Source: Caldilineaceae bacterium
GTDB lineage: Bacteria > Chloroflexota > Anaerolineae > Caldilineales > Caldilineaceae
DNA length: 64,000 bases
Direction of reading: 5' to 3'
Assembly (NCBI GenBank): GCA_958295845.1
Contig: OY282376.1
Coordinates: forward strand, 4,043,022 to 4,107,021
The position numbers were made by a program, and so were the translations under genes. Under the pieces are notes generated by a model. The model searched no databases. It was not told where the DNA came from and was given only the letters and a program-made list of their open reading frames with translations. Numbering within the stretch: the first letter of the stretch is position 1; each line of letters starts with the position of its first letter. This document shows, in pieces, positions 45,319 through 53,128 of this stretch.

Positions 45319-45500
45319 CGCATAACTCATACCTCATCAAAATGTTCCTCGCGTCCGGTGCTATCGGAACTATCGCCGCATTTGTCTTCAACGCACTGTT
45401 CGACAGACCCCAATCACCCGCGGCTTCCGCCCTTGCGATTTGGGCAGCCAGCGCAACCGGTGCCCTAATCCTGGCCCGATTCCCTGGACGCAATTCCTGA
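45315..45500 (+). CDS. 61-aa small membrane protein
   Basis: A GTG start overlaps the previous stop (GTGA), implying translational coupling. Two hydrophobic stretches (MFLASGAIGTIAAFVFNALF and AASALAIWAASATGALIL) suggest two membrane passes. It has no ribosome-binding site of its own, consistent with coupling. Function unknown. Confidence 0.5.
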   Translation: MTHNSYLIKMFLASGAIGTIAAFVFNALFDRPQSPAASALAIWAASATGALILARFPGRNS

Positions 45501-46007
45501 CTGCCCTAACGCATATCAGAATTACTAAACCCGGCACACTCCTTGAAACCAAGCACCCCCCATGTTCCCCTACAATTTCCAACCCAGTCAGGACAGCTTC
45601 GCTGACGTAGCTAATCAATCGCGCAGCGTCATAGCCAAGAACATATCTCTCAACCAGTATGACCCGTCGCACTCATTGCAACCCGACTTGACCCCCTACT
45701 TCGACTTCTACAGCCTTGAAAAACTGCATCCACCCAAATACACCTTATTTTTCCTATTTCGTGGTCTAGTGATTGGGACCAACCATATACGTAGGAAAAA
45801 ATCGCAGTGATATTGCCTCTACTTGCTGCAAGTGCAATTTGAGACTTACGAATTATCCTACCTGACAAAATTGCTGCTCAGAGTAGCTGCATCCCGGTTG
45901 ACCTCTTCTGGATTATCCCGCTTGCTAATTGTGTTGGTCACCAAGACTCTACAGCTGCCCCCTGCGCCATTTTCATAGTGCATTGATCAAGAATTCTCAT
46001 TCTGACT
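45501..46007. other. 507-bp region without supported genes
   Basis: Noticeably more AT-rich than the flanks. An 82-codon plus-strand frame (45562-45810) lacks a ribosome-binding site and family likeness. No terminator is obvious for the convergent gene ending at 46008. Confidence 0.4.
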
Positions 46008-48425
46008 TTATTCAAGAGTATCTAGTGCATGTCGCAGGCGCAACAGGACTATTTCCGGCTTCCACGTACCCAGTTCAACCGTTTCCTGCATAGTAATGGC
46101 ATTGTAGACGGTCAGACGCAATTCATATTCACCGGCCGGAAGTTCGTCTGGAATTTCCAGAGGGATCGTTTGGTTGTATTGTAGGAACTGGGCGGCGTTC
46201 TCATAGTCGAAGAGTATCAGTGTACTAAACAATTCGGGATGCCCTCTGCTGCTTGTATCTCCTGTGAATTGATTCCACAGGATCGAATCCTGCTGGTGTA
46301 CCTTCTCATCTTCAGCGCTATATAGCCGAAAAGACATTGCCAGAACACTTTCATTTTGAAACGTGGTCAGCCATTTCAGAACTACGCCTCCACCGCCGGC
46401 AGGATGGGCGAGGATCTCTTGAATTGTGATGCCGACATCGTAGTGAACGGTCAGGGGCTCCAATTTTTCGGAGAGCGTCCAGCGGCTATCCGTACAATCT
46501 GTCATCCACGCCGGAGGATCAGAGGAATCTGGCGGGTCGCGCAAGGGGCAGGACAGCGAATAGACAGAGCCACTCGCGGTTTCATGCACGGGTACTAAGG
46601 TGGCAGAGTCCAAAGCTGGTTCCGAAGAAAGATACTTTACGAAAACGGGCTGAACGCCAGGGACGTACGCCTCGATGGAACATAGTGATTCTGGGTCATA
46701 TAAATTGACGTCAGGTAGACAGCGCCAGGAACTGGGTGGACTTGGAGTATAAATGAAGTCATGGAGAGTAGGGTCGCGCATATAGGACATTCGCTGGCCG
46801 TGAGTCACCTCCGTCAGAAGTGTCCGGTCATCGAGTTGCCCGAAATCTTGTTCGTAAAAGACGAGAGCATTAGGTGGTACTTTACTGGCTATCCAACGAG
46901 ATGTTAAGGGAATAGCAATTGGCTCAGTTCTGGCGAAACCATAGTATAGCTCAGTACTAACAGTAATTGCGGCGAGAGCAAACTGAACCGCCAAAAGGGC
47001 TGCCAACCAGCGGGGCCATCGTTGTTCCCATTCAGTCAGGACAAAGCAGCCGACTATGGCAGCAGCGAACTGGGCTGGCATTACACCCCGCAGTACAATA
47101 TCGTTGAACAGTGGGGTACGGACCACAAAGGGAAATAGCAGACCGAGAGTCAGAAAAAGCCAGAAAAGGTGGGGTCGCTTCACTGAATTGTGACGAACGA
47201 GTGACCACAACAACAACGGAAGCAAGACGCCGACTTCGAGGAAAAGGTAAGAGAAACCGGATAGCGGAAACCTTAGCCAGGGGATTTCGAGAAACTCCAC
47301 TGAGCGCAGCCCAAATTGCAAATAGGATCTCTTGCTAAACAGTTCTATCAAGGAAGGAAAGACCAAGCCCCCAGCAATCAGAGCAGAGGCCGATAGATTC
47401 AGCAGACGCTGTAACCGTCTCTTGCCCGTCAGCAATTCATATAGATGCCAAAGTGCTATGCCTGGCAATGAACCGACGAAAACGAACGTGCTTGTTTTGA
47501 ACAGGGCCACCATTAACAGGGATATGGATATCACCTGAGGAATCCCCTTCAGTGGCCTCTTAATGGTGAGATAAACGATCAAGCCTAACACTGCCACGCC
47601 CAGCACATGTTGTGGGGCCCAAAGATAGGCGTTGAAGGGTATCGGAATCTGCACGAAGCCATCGAACCATTTTAGGTCGAGCGGCCAGGTGTCAAGATGC
47701 GTCTGCTCTTCGATCAGTGGCTGTAAGAAGATATCCAGTCCAACTCCCATGTGAATTGCAAACAGTCCAAAAAGGCGAGCATAGCGTGTATGCACGTATG
47801 CATACAGTAAACGCGTGAGAAAAAGAGTGACTACGAATGTTTGGATACCAATATGGACTATCCACGCCTGGGCGATGCCAATCGCCGCTCCAGAGTATCG
47901 TACCCAGAACGCGGGAACGATATAGTCTAGATCATAGTAGGCGAAGGCATATAGCGGCTGCCGTGCGTACAGGGAAGGCAGTCCTGTCGCCGCGATTGAA
48001 GTCAGTTTGGACATATGAAAATGGTCATCGCCAATTAGGGATTCATGTCCTCGCAATATGCCGACTCGCAGAGATACGACAGCGCCTGCCAAAAATGCAG
48101 AGAGCAGCCAGGCCTTCCAGTCAGCTTTGGGCAGCGCACTAAAGTCGGGCATATGGCCCTGAATGCCTCGACGATAGAGAATCACCGCCAACAGAGCGAG
48201 CGCCCAGAAAACAACATAACCTGCAAAGAGACGACCGTCATTTCCTGGAAAAGCCCGACCAAATAGTGTCAAAGTAAGTGGTGCCAACACCACCGAGAGC
48301 AGAACAACGAGGCTAACATTTTCGAGTCTCTTCACTTTGTCACCGACTGCGGTTGACAAGATTACGCCGCCAGGTAGCAAGTAGAATAGAACAAACAGGG
48401 CTAGAACAGTGCTAAATGCCAACAA
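46008..48425 (-). CDS. large polytopic membrane protein, possible GT-C glycosyltransferase
   Basis: An 805-aa protein with about 12 or more membrane segments in residues 1-560, starting FSTVLALFVLFYLLPGGVIL, and a C-terminal extracytoplasmic part (about 600-805). This architecture is that of GT-C-fold lipid-linked sugar transferases. The early loop with RGHESLIGDDHFH could hold the acidic catalytic residues, but I cannot match a named family. TTG start with AAGGGAG about 9 nt upstream. GC content is visibly lower than in the metabolic flanks, which suggests acquisition. A role in surface polysaccharide or protein glycosylation is plausible. Confidence 0.6.
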   Translation of the reverse strand: MLAFSTVLALFVLFYLLPGGVILSTAVGDKVKRLENVSLVVLLSVVLAPLTLTLFGRAFPGNDGRLFAGYVVFWALALLAVILYRRGIQGHMPDFSALPKADWKAWLLSAFLAGAVVSLRVGILRGHESLIGDDHFHMSKLTSIAATGLPSLYARQPLYAFAYYDLDYIVPAFWVRYSGAAIGIAQAWIVHIGIQTFVVTLFLTRLLYAYVHTRYARLFGLFAIHMGVGLDIFLQPLIEEQTHLDTWPLDLKWFDGFVQIPIPFNAYLWAPQHVLGVAVLGLIVYLTIKRPLKGIPQVISISLLMVALFKTSTFVFVGSLPGIALWHLYELLTGKRRLQRLLNLSASALIAGGLVFPSLIELFSKRSYLQFGLRSVEFLEIPWLRFPLSGFSYLFLEVGVLLPLLLWSLVRHNSVKRPHLFWLFLTLGLLFPFVVRTPLFNDIVLRGVMPAQFAAAIVGCFVLTEWEQRWPRWLAALLAVQFALAAITVSTELYYGFARTEPIAIPLTSRWIASKVPPNALVFYEQDFGQLDDRTLLTEVTHGQRMSYMRDPTLHDFIYTPSPPSSWRCLPDVNLYDPESLCSIEAYVPGVQPVFVKYLSSEPALDSATLVPVHETASGSVYSLSCPLRDPPDSSDPPAWMTDCTDSRWTLSEKLEPLTVHYDVGITIQEILAHPAGGGGVVLKWLTTFQNESVLAMSFRLYSAEDEKVHQQDSILWNQFTGDTSSRGHPELFSTLILFDYENAAQFLQYNQTIPLEIPDELPAGEYELRLTVYNAITMQETVELGTWKPEIVLLRLRHALDTLE

Positions 48426-49038
48426 TCTCTACAACTCCCTTGAATCTTCTTCCCTGACGGCGAAAGAAAGTATGTATGCACGCACGTGATTTCCTCATAG
48501 GACTCTCATCCACAACTGGGCAATTGGCATGAGAGTCTGAGCCCATCCTAATGTAGATCCCAAATGAGACAAAGAGTATTGGTCAAGGGTACGTATTTTG
48601 TGTTAGAACCGTCTGACAGACTCGCTTTATGTAAAGAAGGGAAGCAAAGACTGTTCGACAAAATATGGAAAAATGGGGAAAGACGCTGGCTGACTTGCTG
48701 TGTTGGCGGTGGAAGCCAAATATGCCCACAGGCGGGATCGTTTTCTGGCGATGTATATGATCGCAGAGTTGTATATGATCGCAGATAAGTAAACGAGTGC
48801 CTGTGCTTGGGCGCGGGAAATCGGACGCACCAGAGAGACCGTCTTGATTTGGGTGCATCGCTACAGTCAGTTTGGGCCCAAGGCCAAGTCCTATCTTCAC
48901 GCGGGTGGACGTCGCCCTTTTTTGGCCCGGAGCAGGTCAAGCAACTCGGCGGCGTAATCTGTGAGACGGAACCTGTAGAGCATGGACTGCCCGGTCATGG
49001 TTGAACGTTGGAAAAGCTGCGGCGCTGGCTCAAGCAAG
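48426..49038. other. region without supported genes
   Basis: Low-GC DNA between the GT-C-like gene and the broken antitoxin gene. It contains a direct repeat GTATATGATCGCAGA (about 48754 and 48772). A short plus-strand frame reading VLAVEAKYAHRRDRFLAMYM just before 48790 may be a coding remnant. No intact gene. Confidence 0.4.
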
Positions 49039-49922
49039 TCATGGATTGCGAGCGCGCTCCCAGCACGCTGCACCGGCTTGTGCAGGCAGCGCGCTCGCGC
49101 TGCAAAAAAGTGCCAAGCTGTGCTCAAAAAAGCGCACCCACCGAAACGTGCGGCCTTTATGGAACGCTTCCACGAATTGTTTGAGCAACTCGGGCGGGCT
49201 AAGCGCGTTTTCCGCCAATTCATCCGCCTCCCTCTCCATTCGGCTCGACTCCTTCAGATCCGGGTCATCGAAAAACGCGGCGTTCCCGTTGTCCTCCAGA
49301 TGAAGACTCACATGCGCCGGCTCTTGAATCAGTGTGAACCAGAAGTTGTCGATGCGGTCGTAGCGCAACGTCAGCCCAATCACAGGCCGACTACTGCCGA
49401 GACGCAGCACTTCCCCATCCAGATAGGTATTCTTGAGGTGCTTCTCGACAACGAGAGCCATGCCATGCCATGCCTTGCCAGATGTTCGCGCGCCCTCAGA
49501 GTCCCATTCGCGGTGGTACTGCATTGGGCGACTTCGCGCATGAAATCTTCGTCCACGACCCCAGGACCGTATTCACACTGTGGCTCGTTCTCCTTTGCGT
49601 TGCCCAGCACCCGCAAACACCAGGCTCAGAGCGCGTAGTAATTCGTCTTGGCGTTCATACGGCGATGGCCACTCTCGCGCAAGAGTGCAGGCGTCATTAC
49701 GCACTTACCACCTGCCCGACTCTCCAGTTTCCCGTACACCTCCTCTGTATGATCCCGAAGATTGGATCGGTGTCCAAGCCATTTGCGGTTTACCATCTCC
49801 CTCCAGGGAAAACGCCGCAATGCATCTCGCGTGGGAGCCAGGCCAAACGTCGTACCCGGCTTCTTCAGCAGCGCATCAGCCGGAACGCCGAGATGCTCAT
49901 GCAGCGCACGCGCCATCGACAC
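49039..49922 (-). pseudogene. broken HigA-type antitoxin/ImmA-IrrE metallopeptidase gene
   Basis: Three consecutive frames together give the C-terminal part of a HigA-like protein (MARALHEHLGVPADALL, RFPWREMVNRKWLG). A linker (GVVDEDFMREVAQCS) and an IrrE/ImmA-like domain (RPVIGLTLRYDRIDNFWFTL, EREADELAENAL) follow. The zinc motif HExxH is altered to QEPAH (LIQEPAHVSLHL), so the peptidase would be inactive even without the frameshifts. The N-terminal helix-turn-helix is missing. It is a remnant of a stress or toxin-antitoxin regulator. Confidence 0.75.
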
Positions 49923-50006
49923 GGAACCAACGGACGCCAGAACACACCAAAAGCAGCGCCCCTAGAAAAAAATCACCCCGAGTTGACCCGAATTTCTCAG
50001 ACCCCC

Positions 50007-50035
50007 TTGAAAATCCCGATCATATGTGCTATAAT
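50007..50035 (+). promoter_or_regulatory. consensus sigma70-type promoter, leaderless start
   Basis: TTGAAA (50007-50012), exactly 17 nt, then perfect TATAAT (50030-50035). The ATG at 50042 lies 6 nt after the -10, where transcription should begin, so the mRNA is predicted to be leaderless. Confidence 0.8.
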
Positions 50036-50041
50036 TAACAC

Positions 50042-50296
50042 ATGACAAACAATATCCTACTCCAACACTGTCAGCCTCAGTCCAATAGATCGCCCGAATG
50101 GCACAACCGTCTCCACACCAACCTCACCTCAGGCCTGTCCCGCACCCACCTATCTGCTCTTGGCTTGCGGGCAAACAGCCAGCGTACCTCCACCGTCAGC
50201 AAGCAAGCCGCCCAATGGCGATGGAAAGAACGCGCCATTACCTACGACCGCGCCACCCTCAAACCATCACCACAACCGCGAACTAACCCCCCATAG
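50042..50296 (+). CDS. truncated terminase-small-subunit-like protein
   Basis: An 84-aa protein starting at the predicted transcription start. Residues about 20-70 (RLHTNLTSGLSRTHLSALGL and QWRWKERAITYDRA) align with the N-terminal DNA-binding part of the next gene (RFRIFLRLGPSRNLTAAYRI and EWRWEERAIAYDKA). It stops before the coiled-coil C-terminal part. It therefore looks like a duplicated, shortened TerS-like protein, perhaps a DNA-binding regulator or a remnant. No ribosome-binding site is needed if the mRNA is leaderless. Confidence 0.6.
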   Translation: MTNNILLQHCQPQSNRSPEWHNRLHTNLTSGLSRTHLSALGLRANSQRTSTVSKQAAQWRWKERAITYDRATLKPSPQPRTNPP

Positions 50297-50353
50297 CTGG
50301 GCCATCTCACGCCAAAACGCACAAAACAGCGCCCCAAAAAACCCGAAAAACAC

Positions 50354-50413
50354 GCGACATACGTATACTTGGCGCGACATTTGTAGACATAACGCGACAT
50401 TTGTAGACTTTTC
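50354..50413. repeat. three 20-bp-period iterons upstream of terminase genes
   Basis: GCGACAT begins at 50354, 50374 and 50394, exactly 20 bp apart. The second and third copies are GCGACATTTGTAGAC, and the first is GCGACATACGTATAC. Two helical turns separate the copies, so one protein could bind all on one DNA face. They lie 28 nt before the TerS-like gene and are candidates for a terminase packaging site or an operator. Confidence 0.85.
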
Positions 50414-50440
50414 TCAACCCGCCATACATAGCCTGATCAA

Positions 50441-51004
50441 ATGTGCCCTACGCAAGAAACGACAGACAAAACCGCCCCCGATCCCTGGGAGCAGCAGCCC
50501 GACGAACCGCCCAAATGGTACACACGCTTTCGCATCTTCCTCAGGTTAGGCCCTTCCCGCAACCTCACAGCTGCCTACCGCATCTGGGCAAACAGCCAGG
50601 CCAGGCCTTCTCAAACCACCCGCAAAAAGTCCAAGGAATGGCGCTGGGAAGAGCGCGCCATAGCCTACGACAAGGCCAAACGCGAAGAAAAAGCCGCTTT
50701 CGAGGCTGCCCGTGAAGCCGAATCACGCGAACGCAACCTGCACCTTAATGGCAAGATTTTCGATGCCATAAACGCTGCCTTTGACGTCGCCGACTTGGAA
50801 AACCTCACCAAAGAGGAAGCCCGGGCTCTTCTCCCTACCCTTCGCGGCTACCTGAGCACCGTTTCCGAACTCCAGCGCCGCCACAAACAGTCCTCTCTCG
50901 CTTCCGACCACCTAACCGCTGCCAGCGGCTGGCCGGAATTGGACCCAGAAACAGAAAAGATCCTCGACCTATTCGCCGATGAAGAACAAGAAACTTATCA
51001 ATAG
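50441..51004 (+). CDS. phage terminase small-subunit-like protein
   Basis: A 187-aa protein whose position and architecture fit TerS. The N-terminal helix-turn-helix-like region (RLGPSRNLTAAYRIWANSQA, EWRWEERAIAYDKA) is followed by a charged helix (KREEKAAFEAAREAESRERN), and the C-terminus is acidic. TerS recognises the packaging site and regulates the large subunit. The stop overlaps the TerL start by 26 nt. No ribosome-binding site is clear upstream. Confidence 0.7.
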   Translation: MCPTQETTDKTAPDPWEQQPDEPPKWYTRFRIFLRLGPSRNLTAAYRIWANSQARPSQTTRKKSKEWRWEERAIAYDKAKREEKAAFEAAREAESRERNLHLNGKIFDAINAAFDVADLENLTKEEARALLPTLRGYLSTVSELQRRHKQSSLASDHLTAASGWPELDPETEKILDLFADEEQETYQ

Positions 51005-52361
51005 AATTGCCCGTCTCGAAAGAGTCGCGCACAATCTAGACTGTCCGCGCCAACAGCTCAGAAACTTCATATCCGCCGGCTACGTCCCTCAACCCAAACA
51101 ACTCGAGTTCCACGCAGCCGCCCGCCTCTGCGACCGCCCCGACGGCCCCACCCAGATCGGCTTCGGCGGCGCGCGCGGCCCAGGCAAATCCCACGCCTCC
51201 TTCGCCCAACTCGCCCTCGACGACTGCCGCCGTGTCCCCCAACTCAAAGCCCTCTACCTCCGCCTCTCCGCCAAGCAGGCCCGCGAACAGTCCGACGACC
51301 TCCGCCGCGTAGTCCTCAAAAGAGTCCCGCACCGCTACATCCGCTCCGAAGGCCTCGTCATCTTCCCCAACGGCTCCCGCATCGTCATCGGCCACCTCCG
51401 CAACGCAAACGACGTCGACCAGTACCTCGGCCTCGAATACGACGTCATCCTCATCGAAGAAGCAACCACCCTCTCCGATACCAAGTACCGCGCCCTGCGC
51501 GACTCCAACCGCACCAGCAAAGACTTCCGCCCCCGCATCTACACCACCGCCAACCCCGGCGGCATCGGCCACGTCTGGTACAAGAACCGCTTCGTCGACC
51601 CCTACCGCAACAAGCAGGAAGCCGACACCCGCTTCATCCCCGCCACCATCGAAGACAACATCGTCATCGACCCCGACTACCGTCGTAAACTCGAAGAAAA
51701 CACCGGCTGGAAACTGCGCGCCCACCGCTTCGGCGACTGGGAAATCGCGGCCGGCCAGTTCCTCGACAACTTCCGCTACGAAGAACACGTCATCGAACCC
51801 TTCCCGATACCCCCCGAATGGCACTGCTTCATGGGCATGGACTACGGCTACAAACACCCAACCGTCTTCCTCCTGCTTGCCGTAGACGGCGACGACAACA
51901 TCTACGTCATTGATGAACATGTCCAGAACGCCTGGTTGCCCCAACAGCACGCCGAAACCGTCAAGGCAATGGTCGAACGAAACGGAGCGCCCCGTGAAGC
52001 CTTGTGGTATGTACATGCCGGTCCCGATGTCTTCGCCCAAAAGTCCGAATTCACCATTGCCGACCACTATATCGATTTGGGCATCACTCTCCACAGGGCC
52101 GACTCCGACCGCATCCAGGGCGCACACGAACTCCGCAACCGCCTTGGCAACGCCGACATCGGCATCCCCCCTTCCCTCTTCATCTTCAACCGCTGCCGTC
52201 GCCTCATCGAATGCCTGCCCAACCTGCAGAACGACCCAAAAAACCCCGAAGACGTCCTCAAAGTGAACGTAAACGAAGAGGGCATCGGCGGCGACGACAC
52301 CTACGACGCCCTCCGCTACGCCGTCGCGTCGTACCAGTCAAGCAGACTGTATTTCGCGTGA
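50979..52361 (+). CDS. phage terminase large subunit
   Basis: A 460-aa TerL of the PBSX/SPP1 type, the ATP-driven nuclease that cuts and packages phage DNA. Walker A is GFGGARGPGKSH (about 60-71), Walker B is YDVILIEEATT, and the coupling motif follows at IYTTANPGG. The C-terminal RNase H-like nuclease begins MGMDYGYKHPT. All core motifs are intact, so it could be active. No portal, capsid, protease or tail gene follows; the next 750 bp are repeats and then metabolic genes. It is an orphan terminase, either a prophage remnant or a domesticated or satellite element. Confidence 0.88.
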   Translation: MKNKKLINRIARLERVAHNLDCPRQQLRNFISAGYVPQPKQLEFHAAARLCDRPDGPTQIGFGGARGPGKSHASFAQLALDDCRRVPQLKALYLRLSAKQAREQSDDLRRVVLKRVPHRYIRSEGLVIFPNGSRIVIGHLRNANDVDQYLGLEYDVILIEEATTLSDTKYRALRDSNRTSKDFRPRIYTTANPGGIGHVWYKNRFVDPYRNKQEADTRFIPATIEDNIVIDPDYRRKLEENTGWKLRAHRFGDWEIAAGQFLDNFRYEEHVIEPFPIPPEWHCFMGMDYGYKHPTVFLLLAVDGDDNIYVIDEHVQNAWLPQQHAETVKAMVERNGAPREALWYVHAGPDVFAQKSEFTIADHYIDLGITLHRADSDRIQGAHELRNRLGNADIGIPPSLFIFNRCRRLIECLPNLQNDPKNPEDVLKVNVNEEGIGGDDTYDALRYAVASYQSSRLYFA

Positions 52362-52445
52362 CCTATGCACTTCCACCTCATCAAGCATACAGAACCAAAG
52401 TGGCCTCTCTCCTCTCTTCTCTCCACTCTCTCCTCTCTTTTTGGG

Positions 52446-52570
52446 CGGTCGGGCCTTCGGCCCTCCATTGTGCAAGGGCTGCGCCCCCGCAACGCCCCGC
52501 CCTTGCTAGCCACCGTGCTCATTCTTGCCCGGCAACGTGTATAGAGCAAAGTGTCTAGCAAACAATGTTC
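52446..52570. repeat. dispersed GC-rich intergenic repeat, copy C
   Basis: GGTCGGGCCTTCGGCCCTCC, a GGGCTGCGCCC palindrome, CGCAACGCCCCGCCCTTG and CTAGCCACCGTG match copies A and B. It is followed by GTGTATAGAGCAAAGTGTCT, matching the degenerate 14-bp units of copy A. Confidence 0.85.
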
Positions 52571-52584
52571 CCCCCATCGGTCCG

Positions 52585-52609
52585 GTAGGGGCAGGCCATG
52601 TGCCTGCCC
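52585..52609. repeat. GGGGCAGGC inverted repeat, copy 3
   Basis: GTAGGGGCAGGCCATGTGCC followed by TGCCC is nearly identical to the element at 3703-3727, differing by one loop base. Confidence 0.7.
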
Positions 52610-52656
52610 TGGCACGCCCACGGCGCGCAGACCATTCCTCCACCCCTAACACTACA

Positions 52657-52681
52657 GTAGGGGCAAGCCTTGTTCCCGCCC
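52657..52681. repeat. GGGGCAGGC-type repeat, degraded copy 4
   Basis: GTAGGGGCAAGCCTTGTTCC followed by CGCCC keeps the left arm but has substitutions in both arms. Confidence 0.55.
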
Positions 52682-52792
52682 AGCACGCCGCCCAATCAGC
52701 CGAAAACGGCCAAATCCGGCCACCCCCGCCACTCACCACCGACCACCGACCACTGACCACCGACCACTGACCTCCTGCCATTTTGAACCTGT

Positions 52793-52821
52793 TTGACATA
52801 TGCCCTACTATCCTCTATTCT
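52793..52821 (+). promoter_or_regulatory. sigma70-type promoter for the Gfo/Idh-ABC operon 2
   Basis: Perfect TTGACA (52793-52798), 17 nt, then TATTCT (52816-52821). It lies about 310 nt upstream of the ATG at 53129, giving a long leader like that of ABC operon 1. Confidence 0.65.
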
Positions 52822-52880
52822 TCCCAGAAACCAAGCCTTGTAGCGTCCGGCCAGTTCGCCACAATGCCCGCCGGCATCGT

Positions 52881-53100
52881 CTAGGCGGCATTCACCAAAG
52901 AACGACTATTAATTGCTGCCAACAACTTCATCGGCTCGCCGTTCTCGGTAGAAATCTCCTCTGCCCCCTTCAGTTTGATTGCAGCCCGCACCACAACTGT
53001 GTCGCCCGTTGCAGTCAGAATATTCGCAACGTCATTCAGCAGCCAGGAGCGGCTTTGCGAACCATTTTCGGAACAAAGGCCGCACCCAAAACTGCCGTGC
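52881..53100 (-). pseudogene. possible C-terminal remnant of a protein-coding gene
   Basis: On the minus strand a frame ending at 52881 reads WLLNDVANILTATGDTVVVR and AAIKLKGAEEISTENGEPMK before its stop, with a composition typical of real protein. No start or upstream continuation is present. It may be the tail of a gene otherwise lost. Family not recognised. Confidence 0.3.
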
Positions 53101-53128
53101 GGCCTCTCCCCGTCAGGAGGCACATAAA

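Larger units (their letters stand above)
52362..53128. other. 767-bp intergenic region with repeats and promoter
   Basis: It holds a CT-rich tract (52395-52440), copy C of the dispersed GC-rich element, two GGGGCAGGC-type inverted repeats and GACCACCGACCACTG-type short tandem repeats (52736-52770). The promoter at 52793-52821 and a possible minus-strand coding remnant (52881-53100) follow. The combination strongly resembles that at 3.4-3.7 kb. Confidence 0.6.

Noticed and set aside
45562..45810. 82-aa plus-strand ORF
   Set aside because: No ribosome-binding site or hydrophobic or domain pattern; AT-rich region without support.
48564..48790. Short plus-strand coding-like peptide near 48.7 kb
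   Set aside because: Frames change within 100 bp and there is no start with a ribosome-binding site; too weak to call.
51036..52127. 363-codon minus-strand frame opposite the terminase
   Set aside because: A Val/Asp/Glu-rich antisense shadow of TerL; codon bias explains its openness.
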